Source: Erythrophleum ivorense
Taxonomy: Eukaryota; Streptophyta; Magnoliopsida; Fabales; Fabaceae
Assembly (NCBI GenBank): GCA_026724425.1
Contig: JAIUCV010001263.1
Span: forward strand, 62,001-126,000
Direction: 5' to 3'
Length of the DNA stretch: 64,000 bases
Shown here piece by piece: positions 47,972-58,313 of the stretch. Made by a program: the position numbers and the translations under genes. The stretch's first letter is position 1; the number at the start of each line of letters is the position of its first letter. The notes under the pieces are model-generated. The model was not told the origin of the DNA. It made no database searches and saw only the letters and a program-made list of their open reading frames with translations.

Positions 47972-50900
47972 TCACTTGAAGCACTTGGCATCCAGTAAAG
48001 ATTCACCTTCAAAAGGTTCATGGTCTTCAATCATCTGATTGACACGCTCCTTTTGAGCTTCATCAGTGATATCAACTTTTGTCCACTCATACAACTCCAT
48101 GTCATAGCACTCATCAATTACGAATTGCGGGATCTCTTTTCCCCGGAACAGCCATAAGCCCTTCACTTTGAAGGGTGGCTCTGAGCCAATAATCAACATC
48201 TTCCCAAAAGCGTACTTGCGCGCCAAATCCATTCGTTGGAGAAAGCCACTCACCTTATTCAAGGTCACAAATGAGACAGTATTCTCATCATTGTATTTGT
48301 AATCACAGAACCAAAGAGAGTATCCCTCGGAATCGTACATGTCCCAAAACCCTGGAAAATGAGCAATATGTGAATAGAACTACCAGTGTAGTAAAGGCCT
48401 TTTTAAATATTAGCAATCAGTTAGTTATCCATCCTAGACAAATTATAACGGTATTGATTATTAAATGATTTATGCCAAAATCCACACAACATATGATAAG
48501 ACAATGGGAGGGAAAAAGGTGGGGTATGGGGAAGCGTGTCACAAACTAACTGGCATCAGAAATGCGCACATAGGATGCCTGTCCAGCTACATACACATAT
48601 GTTCAAAAGGATTATGGATCAAAGTTAGCAAGGAAAAATAAAAAAGTTGGAGACTTCAGGGACAAAAATGAGAAGGTGGTGTTATTTAATCGTATGACTT
48701 GAAGACTGAAGAAATTAATCTTGACCTTGAACTTCATTACCTTACAACTATGTAATCCAATCAACATTAGCAATGTTAACACTCGAAAATAACAGAACCG
48801 GGGAAGCATATCACACAATTACCAGAACGATTGCAAACAGAATTTACAAAATAGCAGACAGATGAAACAGTATCTAACCCAAGGCTTCAAATTGCAGTTG
48901 CTGTCGCGGATGCATTGATGCTGCTGCAGCCATGAATTTTTTAAAAATTTGCACAAATTTAAAATTTTCATATAATTATTATAATTTATAATTCCCTACA
49001 CATCTTAATTTGTTCTTTTTATATTATTTGATTATTTAAAATAATTAAGTGTTACAAATTGCATAATGCATATATTTTTCTCACAAATAAGAACCTTGGC
49101 ATCAGCTTGTACTAAAAGAAATTTTATAAGATCAACTAAATAATTAAATTACTGTCCAGTCAAAATGCATTTAAACTTCTTTATAGTGTAAATAAAAGAT
49201 ATTATCACCGCATGGTAATATGATATAATTATCATATCCTGTTTTTTGTTTAAAGAACAAAAAAATTCTTTACATGTTTAATCCATTTGTTGTTGGTATA
49301 TTGGAAAAAAATATAGATCCAGACAATAACAAGGCTATTAACAATATTTATTATTTGTTTTGTATAATTAATATATTATTTAATTTAATTACAAATTTCA
49401 TATTAATGTAATTAATTTTCTGTAATTATCCAATATTAATTAATAAATATTTAATTACGTATTATACTTATTATCTGTTTTATTTATGTAGTAATTATTT
49501 AATAAAAGAAATATTCATATTAATTTAAAAAATATAGCTAACAAATTTAATAATATATTTTTAATCTAGTCTGCCTAAAAATTTTAGACCCTCCTGCCCA
49601 TAAATTCTGTCTCCTTGAAATTTGTTATCAGACCATGAAATATTTTGAAGTACATTCTCTTCAATCCTCCAATTGGCCAAATCAATTAGCTCTTTGTTTT
49701 AGACTTTGGGGGCAGAGCAAGACAGAACCACTCCAAAGCACAGGTGCCTCCTCTTTCACAAAATCAGTCCACCTACCATACGCAGCCCAGGAGCTCCTTT
49801 CCACTACCCCTTGAGTTTTTCAACCTCCCACTCCACCATCCCTTTTCTTGCCCTTTCTTCCACCTCCTTGCTGTCATCAATGGAATTTAGTAAAGATTTT
49901 ACATTTGGCAAGCTGCAAAGATGAGTCTCATCCTTTCTCTACCCACCAGTCACCCCTTCTTCCACATCCTTTAGTGTTTTCATTCTCATACTACATTTGT
50001 TTTCATAACAGCTGCATCATAACAGTGTTGCGGAGTTTTGCAGCCACAATGCTGCACCATTGTAGCGCTGCACACATACAGCACATTGTTGTGAAAACGA
50101 ATCACCTGCAATTACAGGGTGATGGTGTTGGGCCACTGCTGCAATGGCATTAGCGTGGCCACATCAGAAGATGCAGTGGACCACAATTTAGAACCGTGAT
50201 ATAACCAAGTCTACAATCTGAAAAGGTAAACTAGTCCTACACAGAAAAACTCATTTGCAGAATATATAAGATGAAAGGAAATTGGACTAAACAGAATGCA
50301 ATGGCAAATCAGCATATGCATGACAAAAATATTCACTTGCATAAACCAGTAAAGCAAAACCAAATGATTTCAAATAATTAGTAAGTTGCACATATAAGCT
50401 AAGATATAGCTTGCAGTCCCGTTTTGCAGGCAATTATTGCACAACTGAAATGACTTACCTTTGATTGCAACTTCACGGAAGTTCGACTTCGTGTTTGAGT
50501 ACAGCCTTTTCCATTCATCCAAAATCATTTTGCTTGGAGGCAACAGATCAAGAGGATTCTTTGGCTTAGGCTTGGGTGCCTCTTCTTCTTCACCAGCCTC
50601 TTCTGCTTTGGGCTTTACTGCTTCTTTTTTTCCTTCTTTGTCAGCCTTGGCTTCCTCCTTGGCCTTCGATTTGGCAGGCTCTTTTGGCTGCGAAGGCTTT
50701 TTAGCAGCCTGAACAGGTGGGACAGATTCTGTTTGCTTCACCTCACCAAGTATCTTTTGGAAATTTGGCTCATTAACCAGGGTCCAGAAGTACCTCTCAA
50801 CATGTGGGAACTCAGAAGTAAAGTTTTTGGTCATCACTCGGGTAAATCCAAAAACTAAGTTACATGTTAAAATGATATCAGCCAGTGTAACATGATGTCC

Positions 50901-52575
50901 AACAAGGTATGTGTTGGAAGCAAGGTGTATGTTCAAAGCACCTAGTGCCCTCTTTAGTGAGGAAATTGCCGCTTCCTCTGCCTTTAAGAAGATGACAGGA
51001 AACCACAAGAGAAAAAATATTTCTTCATCCCATACACATAACTATATTCCAGAAATGTAAAAAAGTAAAAGAATAAAGATCCTAACCAGAGGAAGGTACA
51101 CAGCAAATCCAGAACGAGGTACAAACCATCGCAAGATATTGGGATCTATCTCCAATGTTGCAAAATCAATCCATTGCTCAATATGGGCCTGCCAAGCTGA
51201 AGTTATAATCTCATACCAATTGCGTCTAAAATATAAGACTAGCATAAATTTCCATTCATGTTACAGTATTATATTGAGAAATATGGCAAGAACATCTTGA
51301 CTCCTTTGCATCAAAACAAATTAATAGGGTTCTCATGCTACTCAGACATTTTGTTAGAGTTAGGAAATCCGGAAGATTAAATGAGCCTATCAATTGACTT
51401 ATGGAATTGCATTGCTTACATATTCAATCAAGCTCGAGCCATAAAGAGGATTATCAGCCTTTGAACGAGTTACTGAAACAAGCAAGACCAGGCCATCAAA
51501 TTCCAATTGTAATATTATTTCCTGAGAACCCAGAGCCCATAAAACCTGTCCTTACCATATCGTGCAATGGCATTGCTTTCAAATACAGGGCCATCAGGTG
51601 TTTCTAGCACAGGAACCTACATTATATCCAGTTAAAGTTTCAGTAAAACAAACATGAAAGACATGTTATAGGACTCGTCAAATTCTAAGCTAACCTTTCC
51701 AATAGGGTTCATCTTTAGAAACCCAGGAGTTTTATTGGATACACCCATCTCAAAGTTCTTCACCAATTCAACTTTAACACCAGAGTACTCCGCCGCAATG
51801 AGCGCTTTGAAAGCATTTTTGTTTGTGTTGCCCGCATGAAGAACCTACATAACCAGGGAAAAATACACTGATATTTTTTCCAACAAATTGAGTAAAAGCA
51901 AAAGCATAACTTGCTTCACACATACGATGCTTTAATTGGAGATAAAAGCAATTGAGGCAAAACCAATATGTCTTTACAAAAGAAAGTAAGCAACACATGC
52001 CACGCGTGAAACAAACGAAATAGCCTTTTGAGGGCTTAGAAGATTGAATACGTGGGAAGTTACAGACAAATGTAAGATGAAACAAAAGCTGATATTAAAT
52101 CAGGCATGGTTTCTTCTTTTCTTTTTTTCTTTAAGTTTTTGTCCTTTCTTTTTAAAAGGGAGAATAATCCAAAAGCAACAATGGATTAGATCCCAAGCTT
52201 CCATCTAAACTCTAGAGTAGACAATGCCCACGATTATTCAAGTGCAAAGGAACACAATTTGCATAATCTATTATAGAATATTTAACCAACTAAAGATATA
52301 ATCAGTGCAATGCAAATAGAAATGTGGAGAAACTTCCACAAGGAAAACCATATTGCGGGTCCATTATTTGCCCAAATCAGCAATGAAAAATGGAAATCAA
52401 CTCAAATTTAATGTTTTGAAAATTTCAACTCCAAATTTTTATACAACAAACCAGATTTATTTTAAGAACTAAATTTCCCAATCAAACAGTAATGCATAAA
52501 AAGAATTAATTTCCAGAAAAAACAAACACACATAAGACGGAATAACCAGGAATGTGAAGTACTTACAAGAGCCAT
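47972..52575 (-). CDS. eEF1Bγ (EF1G): Elongation factor 1-gamma (eEF1B gamma), seven coding exons, apparently intact
   Basis: eEF1B gamma is the structural subunit of the cytosolic complex that exchanges GDP for GTP on eEF1A during translation elongation. Coding exons on the minus strand, all with GT/AG borders and matching phases: 52567-52575 (MAL only), 51695-51844, 51556-51616, 51420-51472, 51087-51188, 50459-50981 and 47972-48351, totalling 1278 nt or 425 residues, a normal family length. Residues 1-80 form the thioredoxin-like half of a GST fold (KALIAAEYSGVKVE, NPIGKVPVLETPDGP), followed by the helical GST half (HIEQWIDFATLEIDPN, LASNTYLVGHHVTLADI). A charged Lys/Glu/Pro linker comes next, then the conserved EF1G C-terminal domain (NPLDLLPPSKMILDEWKRLY, GFWDMYDSEGYSLWFCDYKY), ending LLDAKCFK. 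No stops or frameshifts were found. The last intron is 2.1 kb and seems to hold an inserted element. Confidence 0.93.
48883..50195. mobile_element. Probable non-autonomous DNA element (MITE-like) in the last eEF1B gamma intron
   Basis: The ends are imperfect inverted repeats: the left end reads GGCTTCAAATTGCAGTTGC and the right end, in reverse complement, GGTTCTAAATTGTGGTCCAC, followed by gc-rich gatgc/tgctgc text. Flanks (tatctaaccc and tataaccaag) resemble a diverged 9-10-bp duplication, as in Mutator-like or hAT elements. The interior is AT-rich (48950-49580), then more balanced (49700-50130). No transposase is present. The superfamily is not certain. Confidence 0.45.
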
Positions 52576-52650
52576 GGCTGAGCAGAAGAGTACAGCAGAT
52601 GCAAGGGGAAGTGAGACAGTGTGAGTAGAGGGAGAGAGTGCGTCAAACAG
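52576..52650 (-). promoter_or_regulatory. Probable eEF1B gamma 5' UTR
   Basis: The minus-strand sequence before the ATG at 52575 is pyrimidine-rich (ctctctccctctactcacac, cttccccttgc), typical of plant translation-factor leaders. The transcription start is not visible with certainty. Confidence 0.5.
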
Positions 52651-52717
52651 TGATATTCAGAGGTTTAGGATTTGAGAACGGAAACATACGGACGGCGTTG
52701 GTTGTGGCCAGTGATCC

Positions 52718-52724
52718 TAGGGTT
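52718..52724 (-). promoter_or_regulatory. Telo-box in eEF1B gamma promoter
   Basis: AACCCTA on the minus strand, about 145 bp upstream of the start codon. Telo-boxes are common in promoters of plant ribosomal-protein and translation-factor genes, including eEF1A. A weaker relative (atcctaaacc) lies near 52660. Confidence 0.55.
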
Positions 52725-52737
52725 ACGATCTCTTTAC

Positions 52738-52748
52738 GTGGGACCCAC
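52738..52748 (-). promoter_or_regulatory. TCP-type palindrome GTGGGACCCAC
   Basis: This perfect 11-base interrupted palindrome matches the class I TCP consensus GTGGGNCC in both directions and overlaps an ACGTGG core. It lies about 14 bp upstream of the telo-box with respect to the gene. TCP-like sites paired with telo-boxes are a known arrangement in plant growth-related and translation gene promoters. Confidence 0.5.
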
Positions 52749-52859
52749 TGCGTAGGAACCATGAAGTGGCGAAAGGCACATTCGTCCGGTCAAGCTTCAC
52801 AGGTTAATTTCGGTAATTTAACTATTTCAATACGCATCAATATTATTTTTCTTCTTTAA

Positions 52860-53489
52860 AATAACTTCTATTTATTTTTTGGACTAAAAATACAACTTTT
52901 GGCTCTTAAATTTTACTTTACTCTTTTTATTTTACCTTGCTTAGATGTTATCTTTATCCCTTAATTTTATATATTTTTTAATTTTATCTCATAATTTTAT
53001 CTTTTATTTTACTTTGATAAATTAGTTTTACTTTATTTTAATATGATATTTTAAATTTCAAAATATATTATAAAAGTTTTCTTCTCTATGGCACTATCAA
53101 TATTCTTAATAGAAAAGCTTTATATGGCTTAACTTATAAACATTTAGTTATTTAGATTTACAAATTATAATATTCTCCCCTATCAGCACTTAAAGTTTAA
53201 TACCTTAACTTCTTAACCCTTAACAAATGTTAAATAGGCTATCTTAACACACACTTTGCATATGAGTACATATTTGCAAGAAAAGTGACACTTGTATCTA
53301 TGGTTATTTGCATAATTGGAAAGTTATATATATCATTCTTGGCTTTAGGGACCATGTGGACTTACAAATATAATTTTTCATCTATAATATATCCATTCAA
53401 ATTATAAATATCACAATTCATCTCAAGAATCTCGGATGTAGAATCACATTTCAAGAAAAACTAGAATTACTCTCATGTTGGTGTTCCAA
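52860..53489. other. No gene seen; AT-rich DNA between eEF1B gamma promoter and gypsy element
   Basis: There is T-rich low-complexity sequence at 52860-53050, then unassigned AT-rich DNA. No coding region or clear repeat boundary was identified. Confidence 0.5.
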
Positions 53490-53797
53490 ACTTCTTATAC
53501 GAACTTTGGAAATTTATAACTAATTTTAGAAAAATTAAAATCATGCATATGATAACTTTTTAAAAAGCTCTATATGTTAACTAATGAATAAAAATAATTC
53601 CAGACCAAGATAATAACATTTAACCTTGAGTTATATGTGTGCATTTAAATAGGAGAATGAGATATATGAGTTCATATGGTCTACGGGACATGAAATGAAA
53701 ATTTTATTCACGACGTAATGCAAAAATAATTGAATATTTTAATAGCATTTGGAAGTTAAGATATGAATAAGACAAGGTAGTTAAATATGGTGTTACA
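53490..53797 (+). repeat. Truncated and rearranged 5' LTR of the 53.5-kb gypsy element
   Basis: Bases from about 53640 to 53797 match, in plus orientation, the 3' end of family LTRs (gcaaaaataattgaatattttaatag, here and in reverse complement near 58390). Bases about 53500-53620 (aatttataactaattttagaaaaatt) match the same family in the opposite orientation, as in copy A near 11460. The LTR is therefore short and internally inverted. Confidence 0.6.
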
Positions 53798-53803
53798 CTT
53801 TAT

Positions 53804-53815
53804 TAGTATCAGAGC
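53804..53815 (+). other. Primer-binding site of the 53.5-kb gypsy element
   Basis: TAGTATCAGAGC is one G-to-A change from the initiator tRNA-Met complement, six bases after the LTR end. Confidence 0.75.
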
Positions 53816-53959
53816 AAAGGTTCAGGCACTTTGATGTGGGTTGTGGCTTGTGAATATGAGGTTGCCTTTATGTATGAACATGTTGTGGATGATTTGAGTG
53901 TGATGGTGGTGGATGTGTTCCTATGTAATGCTAAAGTTTGCTAATAATGTTTCAGAGAG

Positions 53960-55130
53960 ATGGTAAATACACGGAGAGGTAGGCCTTCCAGAGAGATTCG
54001 TGCTAAGGATAGAGCCGAGCCTAGTGATTCAATAGCTAGAGCCTTTCAGGCTATTATGGTTCGCCTGGATCAATAGCAAGCCATGATCACGTAGTTACAA
54101 GAACAACTTGCATAGAGAGATAGTGAGGGCCTTACACCTCCTCCCTCATAACCACCACAACACTCAGATAGTCTCGAGCATTCAAGGGCAACTCATTCCG
54201 ATCCACAGCCACAGATACAAATACAATAAACTTCTCGGACTCCACTCGCTCAAAAACTTCCAGTCTCGGAATAGCCTTCTATTAGATAGACCATAGACAG
54301 TTCAGGAAATTCAAGCCTCCCACCTTCGATAGTGAGCTGAATATATAGAAAGTTTAGGCTTGGATTATGTAGTTCGAGAAGATATTCTGGGTGATAAAGT
54401 GTACCTCTGAGCAGAAGGTCGTGATGGCCATATTCTAGTTGGAGAAAGAAGCAAATTACTAGTAGAGGAGTACTAAGCTGATATTGAGATAAAGGAACCT
54501 TCCACTCACTTGGGAGATGTTCCTCCAGGCCTTCTATGAGAGATACTTCCCTAACTCTATCAGAGATTAAAAAGAGTTGGAGTTTGTACTCCTGAGGTAA
54601 GCTAAGGGAATGTCCGTGGACCAATACTTACAGAGACATGATGACAAGTACTGGAGAGTAGATAAGTTAGAGAAGGGGCTTTTGCCAGAGATTAGAGACA
54701 AGGTGGTCCCATAAAGGATTAGGGACTTTAATACCCTCGTTGAGGTTTGTAGAATTACATAAACAAACCTGAGGACTATGCAGACCACTTCTAGTGCTAG
54801 ACCTCCTTTCCCTGAGCCTAAGAGACCGAGAGAAGAGACAAAGGCCACATTAAGTAGCAAGAGAGGTGGTAGAAGCCAATGTAATAGAAGAGGTAAGAGA
54901 AGAAGAGTTCAGTCCACTAGAGACAGTTCCACACCTGCAGTATGTACCTAGTGTGGTAGAAATCAAAGGAACAAGGCGTGTTATGTGGGGCAGAACGTAT
55001 GTTATAGATGTGGTAGACCAAGACACATAGCCAGGGACTACACACAGGCTCCCCAGTAGTTTTCTCAGTAGAGGGAGATATCTCTTGTACCCAGACCTCA
55101 GATCCAGGGTAGAGTCTTTGCCTTGACAGT
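53960..55130 (+). pseudogene. gag remnant of the 53.5-kb gypsy element
   Basis: The ATG at 53960 opens MVNTRRGRPSREIRAKDRAE and runs into a stop in place of Gln after MVRLDQ. Stops and frameshifts are frequent downstream. Near 54940-55040 two zinc-knuckle-like segments can be read (CTxCGRN-type, then CYRCGRPRHIARDY), as expected at the gag C-terminus. Confidence 0.7.
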
Positions 55131-55139
55131 AAGAGACTA

Positions 55140-58100
55140 GCCGGTCCCCGAGTCTAATCGAAGGTATTATTAAGATTAATGATTTTTGTGTGACTGTTTT
55201 ATTTGATTCGGGTGCTAGCCACTTTTTCATATCATATAACTATGCTAGGAGGTTAGGTTTGAGTATGTATACGTTGCCATATGACTTACATGTCTCTACC
55301 CCCATAGGAAACAAAGCCATTACCTCACATGCATGTTTAAATTGTGTGGTCCAATTTAATCATTATTATACTGCCCTTGATTTGATATGTATGCTCCTTA
55401 ATAACATTGATTTAATTATGGTATGAACTGGATGTCTGTAAATAATGTCACACTTGATTGTTCCCATAGATGTATTACTTTGCCTGAATGTGGGACTGTG
55501 CCTAGTATTAGGACTGAGCCAGCCATTATGACCATCTCTCAGACTGAGAGGTCTTTAGAGCATAGTTGTCAAGGATACCTGATTTTCTTTTCAGTCCAGG
55601 CTGAGATAAAAGAGGGGATAGGAAAAATTCTAGTAGTGAGAAAGTTTCCAGAAGTGTTCCCTAGAGAGATTACTGGACTACCCCCAGAGAGAGAAGTTGA
55701 GTTTCCTATAGACATTGAACCTGGGGCAGGTCCAGTGTTTAAGGCCCCGTATAGAATGGTTCCCACCGAGTTAGTTGAGGTTAAGAAACAGATAGAAGAA
55801 CTTTTAGAGAAGGGTTTCATTAGACCCAATATCTCACTGAAGCTCTAGTCTTATTTGTAAAGAAGAAAGATGAGAGCCTTAGACTGTGTATAGATTATAG
55901 GGAGCTTAATAAGATAACTATTAAGAATAAATACCCTTTCTTCTGCACAGATGACCTCCTAAATCAGCTAGTAAGAGTGTCAGTCTTCTCTAAGATAGAC
56001 CTCAGGTTGGGATATTATCAGCTTAGGATTAAGGTTGAGGATATTCCTAAGACAGCCTTTAGAACAAGATATAGGTATTATGAGATTTTAGTTATACCTT
56101 TTGGGTTGATGAATACACTTGCAGTGTTCATGGATTACACGAACAGAATGTTCAGACCATACTTAGACAGGTTTGTAGTTGTCTTCGTAGGTGACATTCT
56201 CATCTATTTTTAAAAGTAGTGAAGAATATGAGCAGCACCTGAGATTAGCCCTAGACACTCTGAGAGAGAAACAGTTATATGCTAAACTTAGTAAATGTGA
56301 GTTTTGGCTCACTGAGGTCCAATTCCTAGGCCATGTGATCCCCCAGGCAGGGGTTGTAGTAGATCCCTATAAGGTAGAGGCAATTTTATAGTGGGAGAGA
56401 CTTAGGACGGTGATAGAGATCAGAAGCTTCCTAGGTTTAGTAGGTTATTATAGGAGATTTATTCAAGGCTTCTCTCCGATAGCAATGCTACTAACTAGGC
56501 TCACCAGAAAGAATTTGTCATTTATGTGGGATGAGAAATGTGACAAGTGTTTCTAAGAGTTAAAACATAAGTTAATCACGACCTCAGTTTTAGTACTTTT
56601 TGACCCGAGAGAGACTTTTGTAGTTTATAGTGATGTCTTTAAAAAAAGGTTAGGATGTGTGCTTATATAGAAAGGCTGAGTGATAGCTTATCCTTCTAAA
56701 TAATTAAATCCTCACGAAGAGAATTACCCTACACACGATTTAGAGTTAGCTACAATGGTGTTTGCTTTGAAAATATGGAGACACTACTTGTACGGGGCAG
56801 CCATAAAGATTTATAGTGATCACAAAAGCCTTAAGTACCTTTTTGAACAAAAAGAATTAAATATGAGACAGAGGAGATGGTTAGAATTTTTAAAAGATTA
56901 TGATTTTATCCTAAAATACCATTCCGGTAAGGCTAATGTGGTAGCTAATACCCTAAGTAAAAGTTACATACATATGGCCTATATGATGATTAGAGAGTAG
57001 GAATTGATTAAGAGGTTCAGTAATATGAATCTCTTATGTGAGGTGCATTCAAGAAAACTATTAATGAGTGAAATCTGAATAGAGAATGACCTACATAACC
57101 AAATAAGAGAGGCCCAGCAAATAGATGAGCATATAAGAAAGATTAGCTCCTAAATATCCCAGGGTAGTACTTAGGAATTCAATTTGTCTGAGGATGGCAT
57201 AGTGATATATAGGGATAGGTTGTATGTACCTAGAAATGCTGAGATCAAAGAAAGAATATTAGATGAGGCATACAAAAGTAAATATACAATTCACCCAGGA
57301 AACAATAAAATGTATCATGATTTACAAAAAATATTCTAGTGGCCTGGAATGAAAGCAGACATAGTAGAGTATGTCTCCCGATATTTAGTATGTCAGAAAG
57401 TTAAAATAGAATATCAAAAGCCAATTGGGTTACTTCAGCCCCTAGATATCCTTGAGTGGAAATGGGATAGCACAGCTATGGGTTTTGTCATAGGTTTACC
57501 TAGGACATCATCGAGGCATGCTGCTATATGGGTAATAGTAGATAGATTAATGAAATCAGCTCACTTCTTAGTAATGAAAGCCACATTTACCCTAGATAAA
57601 TTAGCCCAACTGTATATCTAGGAGATAGTAAAGTTGCATGGTGTGCCTAGGAGCATAGTATTAGACAGAGATCCTAGGTTCACTTCAAACTTTTAGAGAT
57701 CATTATAGGATACTTTAGGTACTAGATTGAGATTTAGCATAGCCTATCACCCCTAGACAGATGGTCAGATGGAGAGAACTATTTAAACCCTAGAGGATAT
57801 GTTGAGGGCATATGTTTTAGAAATGAAAGGGATACATATTTGCCTCTAGTGGAGTTTGCCTATGATAATAGCTATCATATGAGTATACAAATGGTACCGT
57901 ATAAGGCATTGTATGGGAGGAAGTGTAGGTCTCTAATATATTGGGTTGAGCTAGGAGAAAGAAGTCTTATAGGCCCAGAATTAGTGGACCAAACCCCTAG
58001 GCAAATTAAGACCACAAGAAAGAAACTTCTAACGGCATAGAATAGACATAAAGTTATGCAGATAGACAGAAAAGGCCATTAGAGTTTGAGGTTAGAGACT

Positions 58101-58313
58101 ATATCTTTGTTAGAGTGTCTTCAGTCACAGGGATAGGTTAGTCCATTAAGAGTAAAAAGCTTAATCTAAAATACTTAGATCCATTTCAAATTCTTGATAA
58201 AGTAGGACCTGTGGCCTATAGACTTACCTTTTCTTCAAATATGAGCAAAGTTCATAACGTATTCCATATATCCCAACTTAAAAAGTTCCAGCTCGACCCC
58301 TCACATGTCATAA
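55140..58313 (+). pseudogene. pol remnant (protease, RT, RNase H, integrase) of the 53.5-kb gypsy element
   Basis: Protease: VLFDSGASHFFISYNYARRL at 55195-55255. Reverse transcriptase: FPIDIEPGAGPVFKAPYRM (55700), LCIDYRELNKITIKNKYP (55880), SVFSKIDLRLGYYQLRIK (55980), PFGLMNTLAVF (56100); the YxDD-equivalent motif reads FVGD near 56190, losing one catalytic Asp. RNase H: VFALKIWRHYLYG and KIYSDHKSLKYLF (56760-56840). Integrase: IHPGNNKMYHDL (57290), MGFVIGLPRTSSRHAAIWVI (57480), LHGVPRSIVLDRDPRF (57635), then VHNVFHISQLKKF (58250). A frameshift lies near 55840. Many stops replace Gln or Trp codons. Confidence 0.85.

Larger units (their letters stand above)
53490..58313 (+). mobile_element. 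Ty3/gypsy chromovirus-like retrotransposon, decayed, 5' LTR truncated, 3' part displaced by a nested LTR
   Basis: A 5' LTR remnant ending TATGGTGTTACA at 53797 is followed by a primer site (53804-53815), gag from 53960, a zinc-knuckle region near 54940-55040, protease near 55190, reverse transcriptase, RNase H and integrase up to about 58300. Domain order (RT-RH-INT) makes it Ty3/gypsy; the C-terminal DPFQILDKVGPVAYRL and VHNVFHISQLKKF block is typical of Del/Tekay-type chromoviruses. The coding part stops at 58313, where a minus-strand LTR begins, so no polypurine tract or own 3' LTR is seen in the window. Confidence 0.85.

Noticed and set aside
51087..51225. An alternative longer eEF1B gamma exon starting at 51225 (after TTTTAG)
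   Set aside because: It breaks the reading phase and lacks homology, whereas exons 51420-51472 and 51087-51188 restore both phase and the family sequence.
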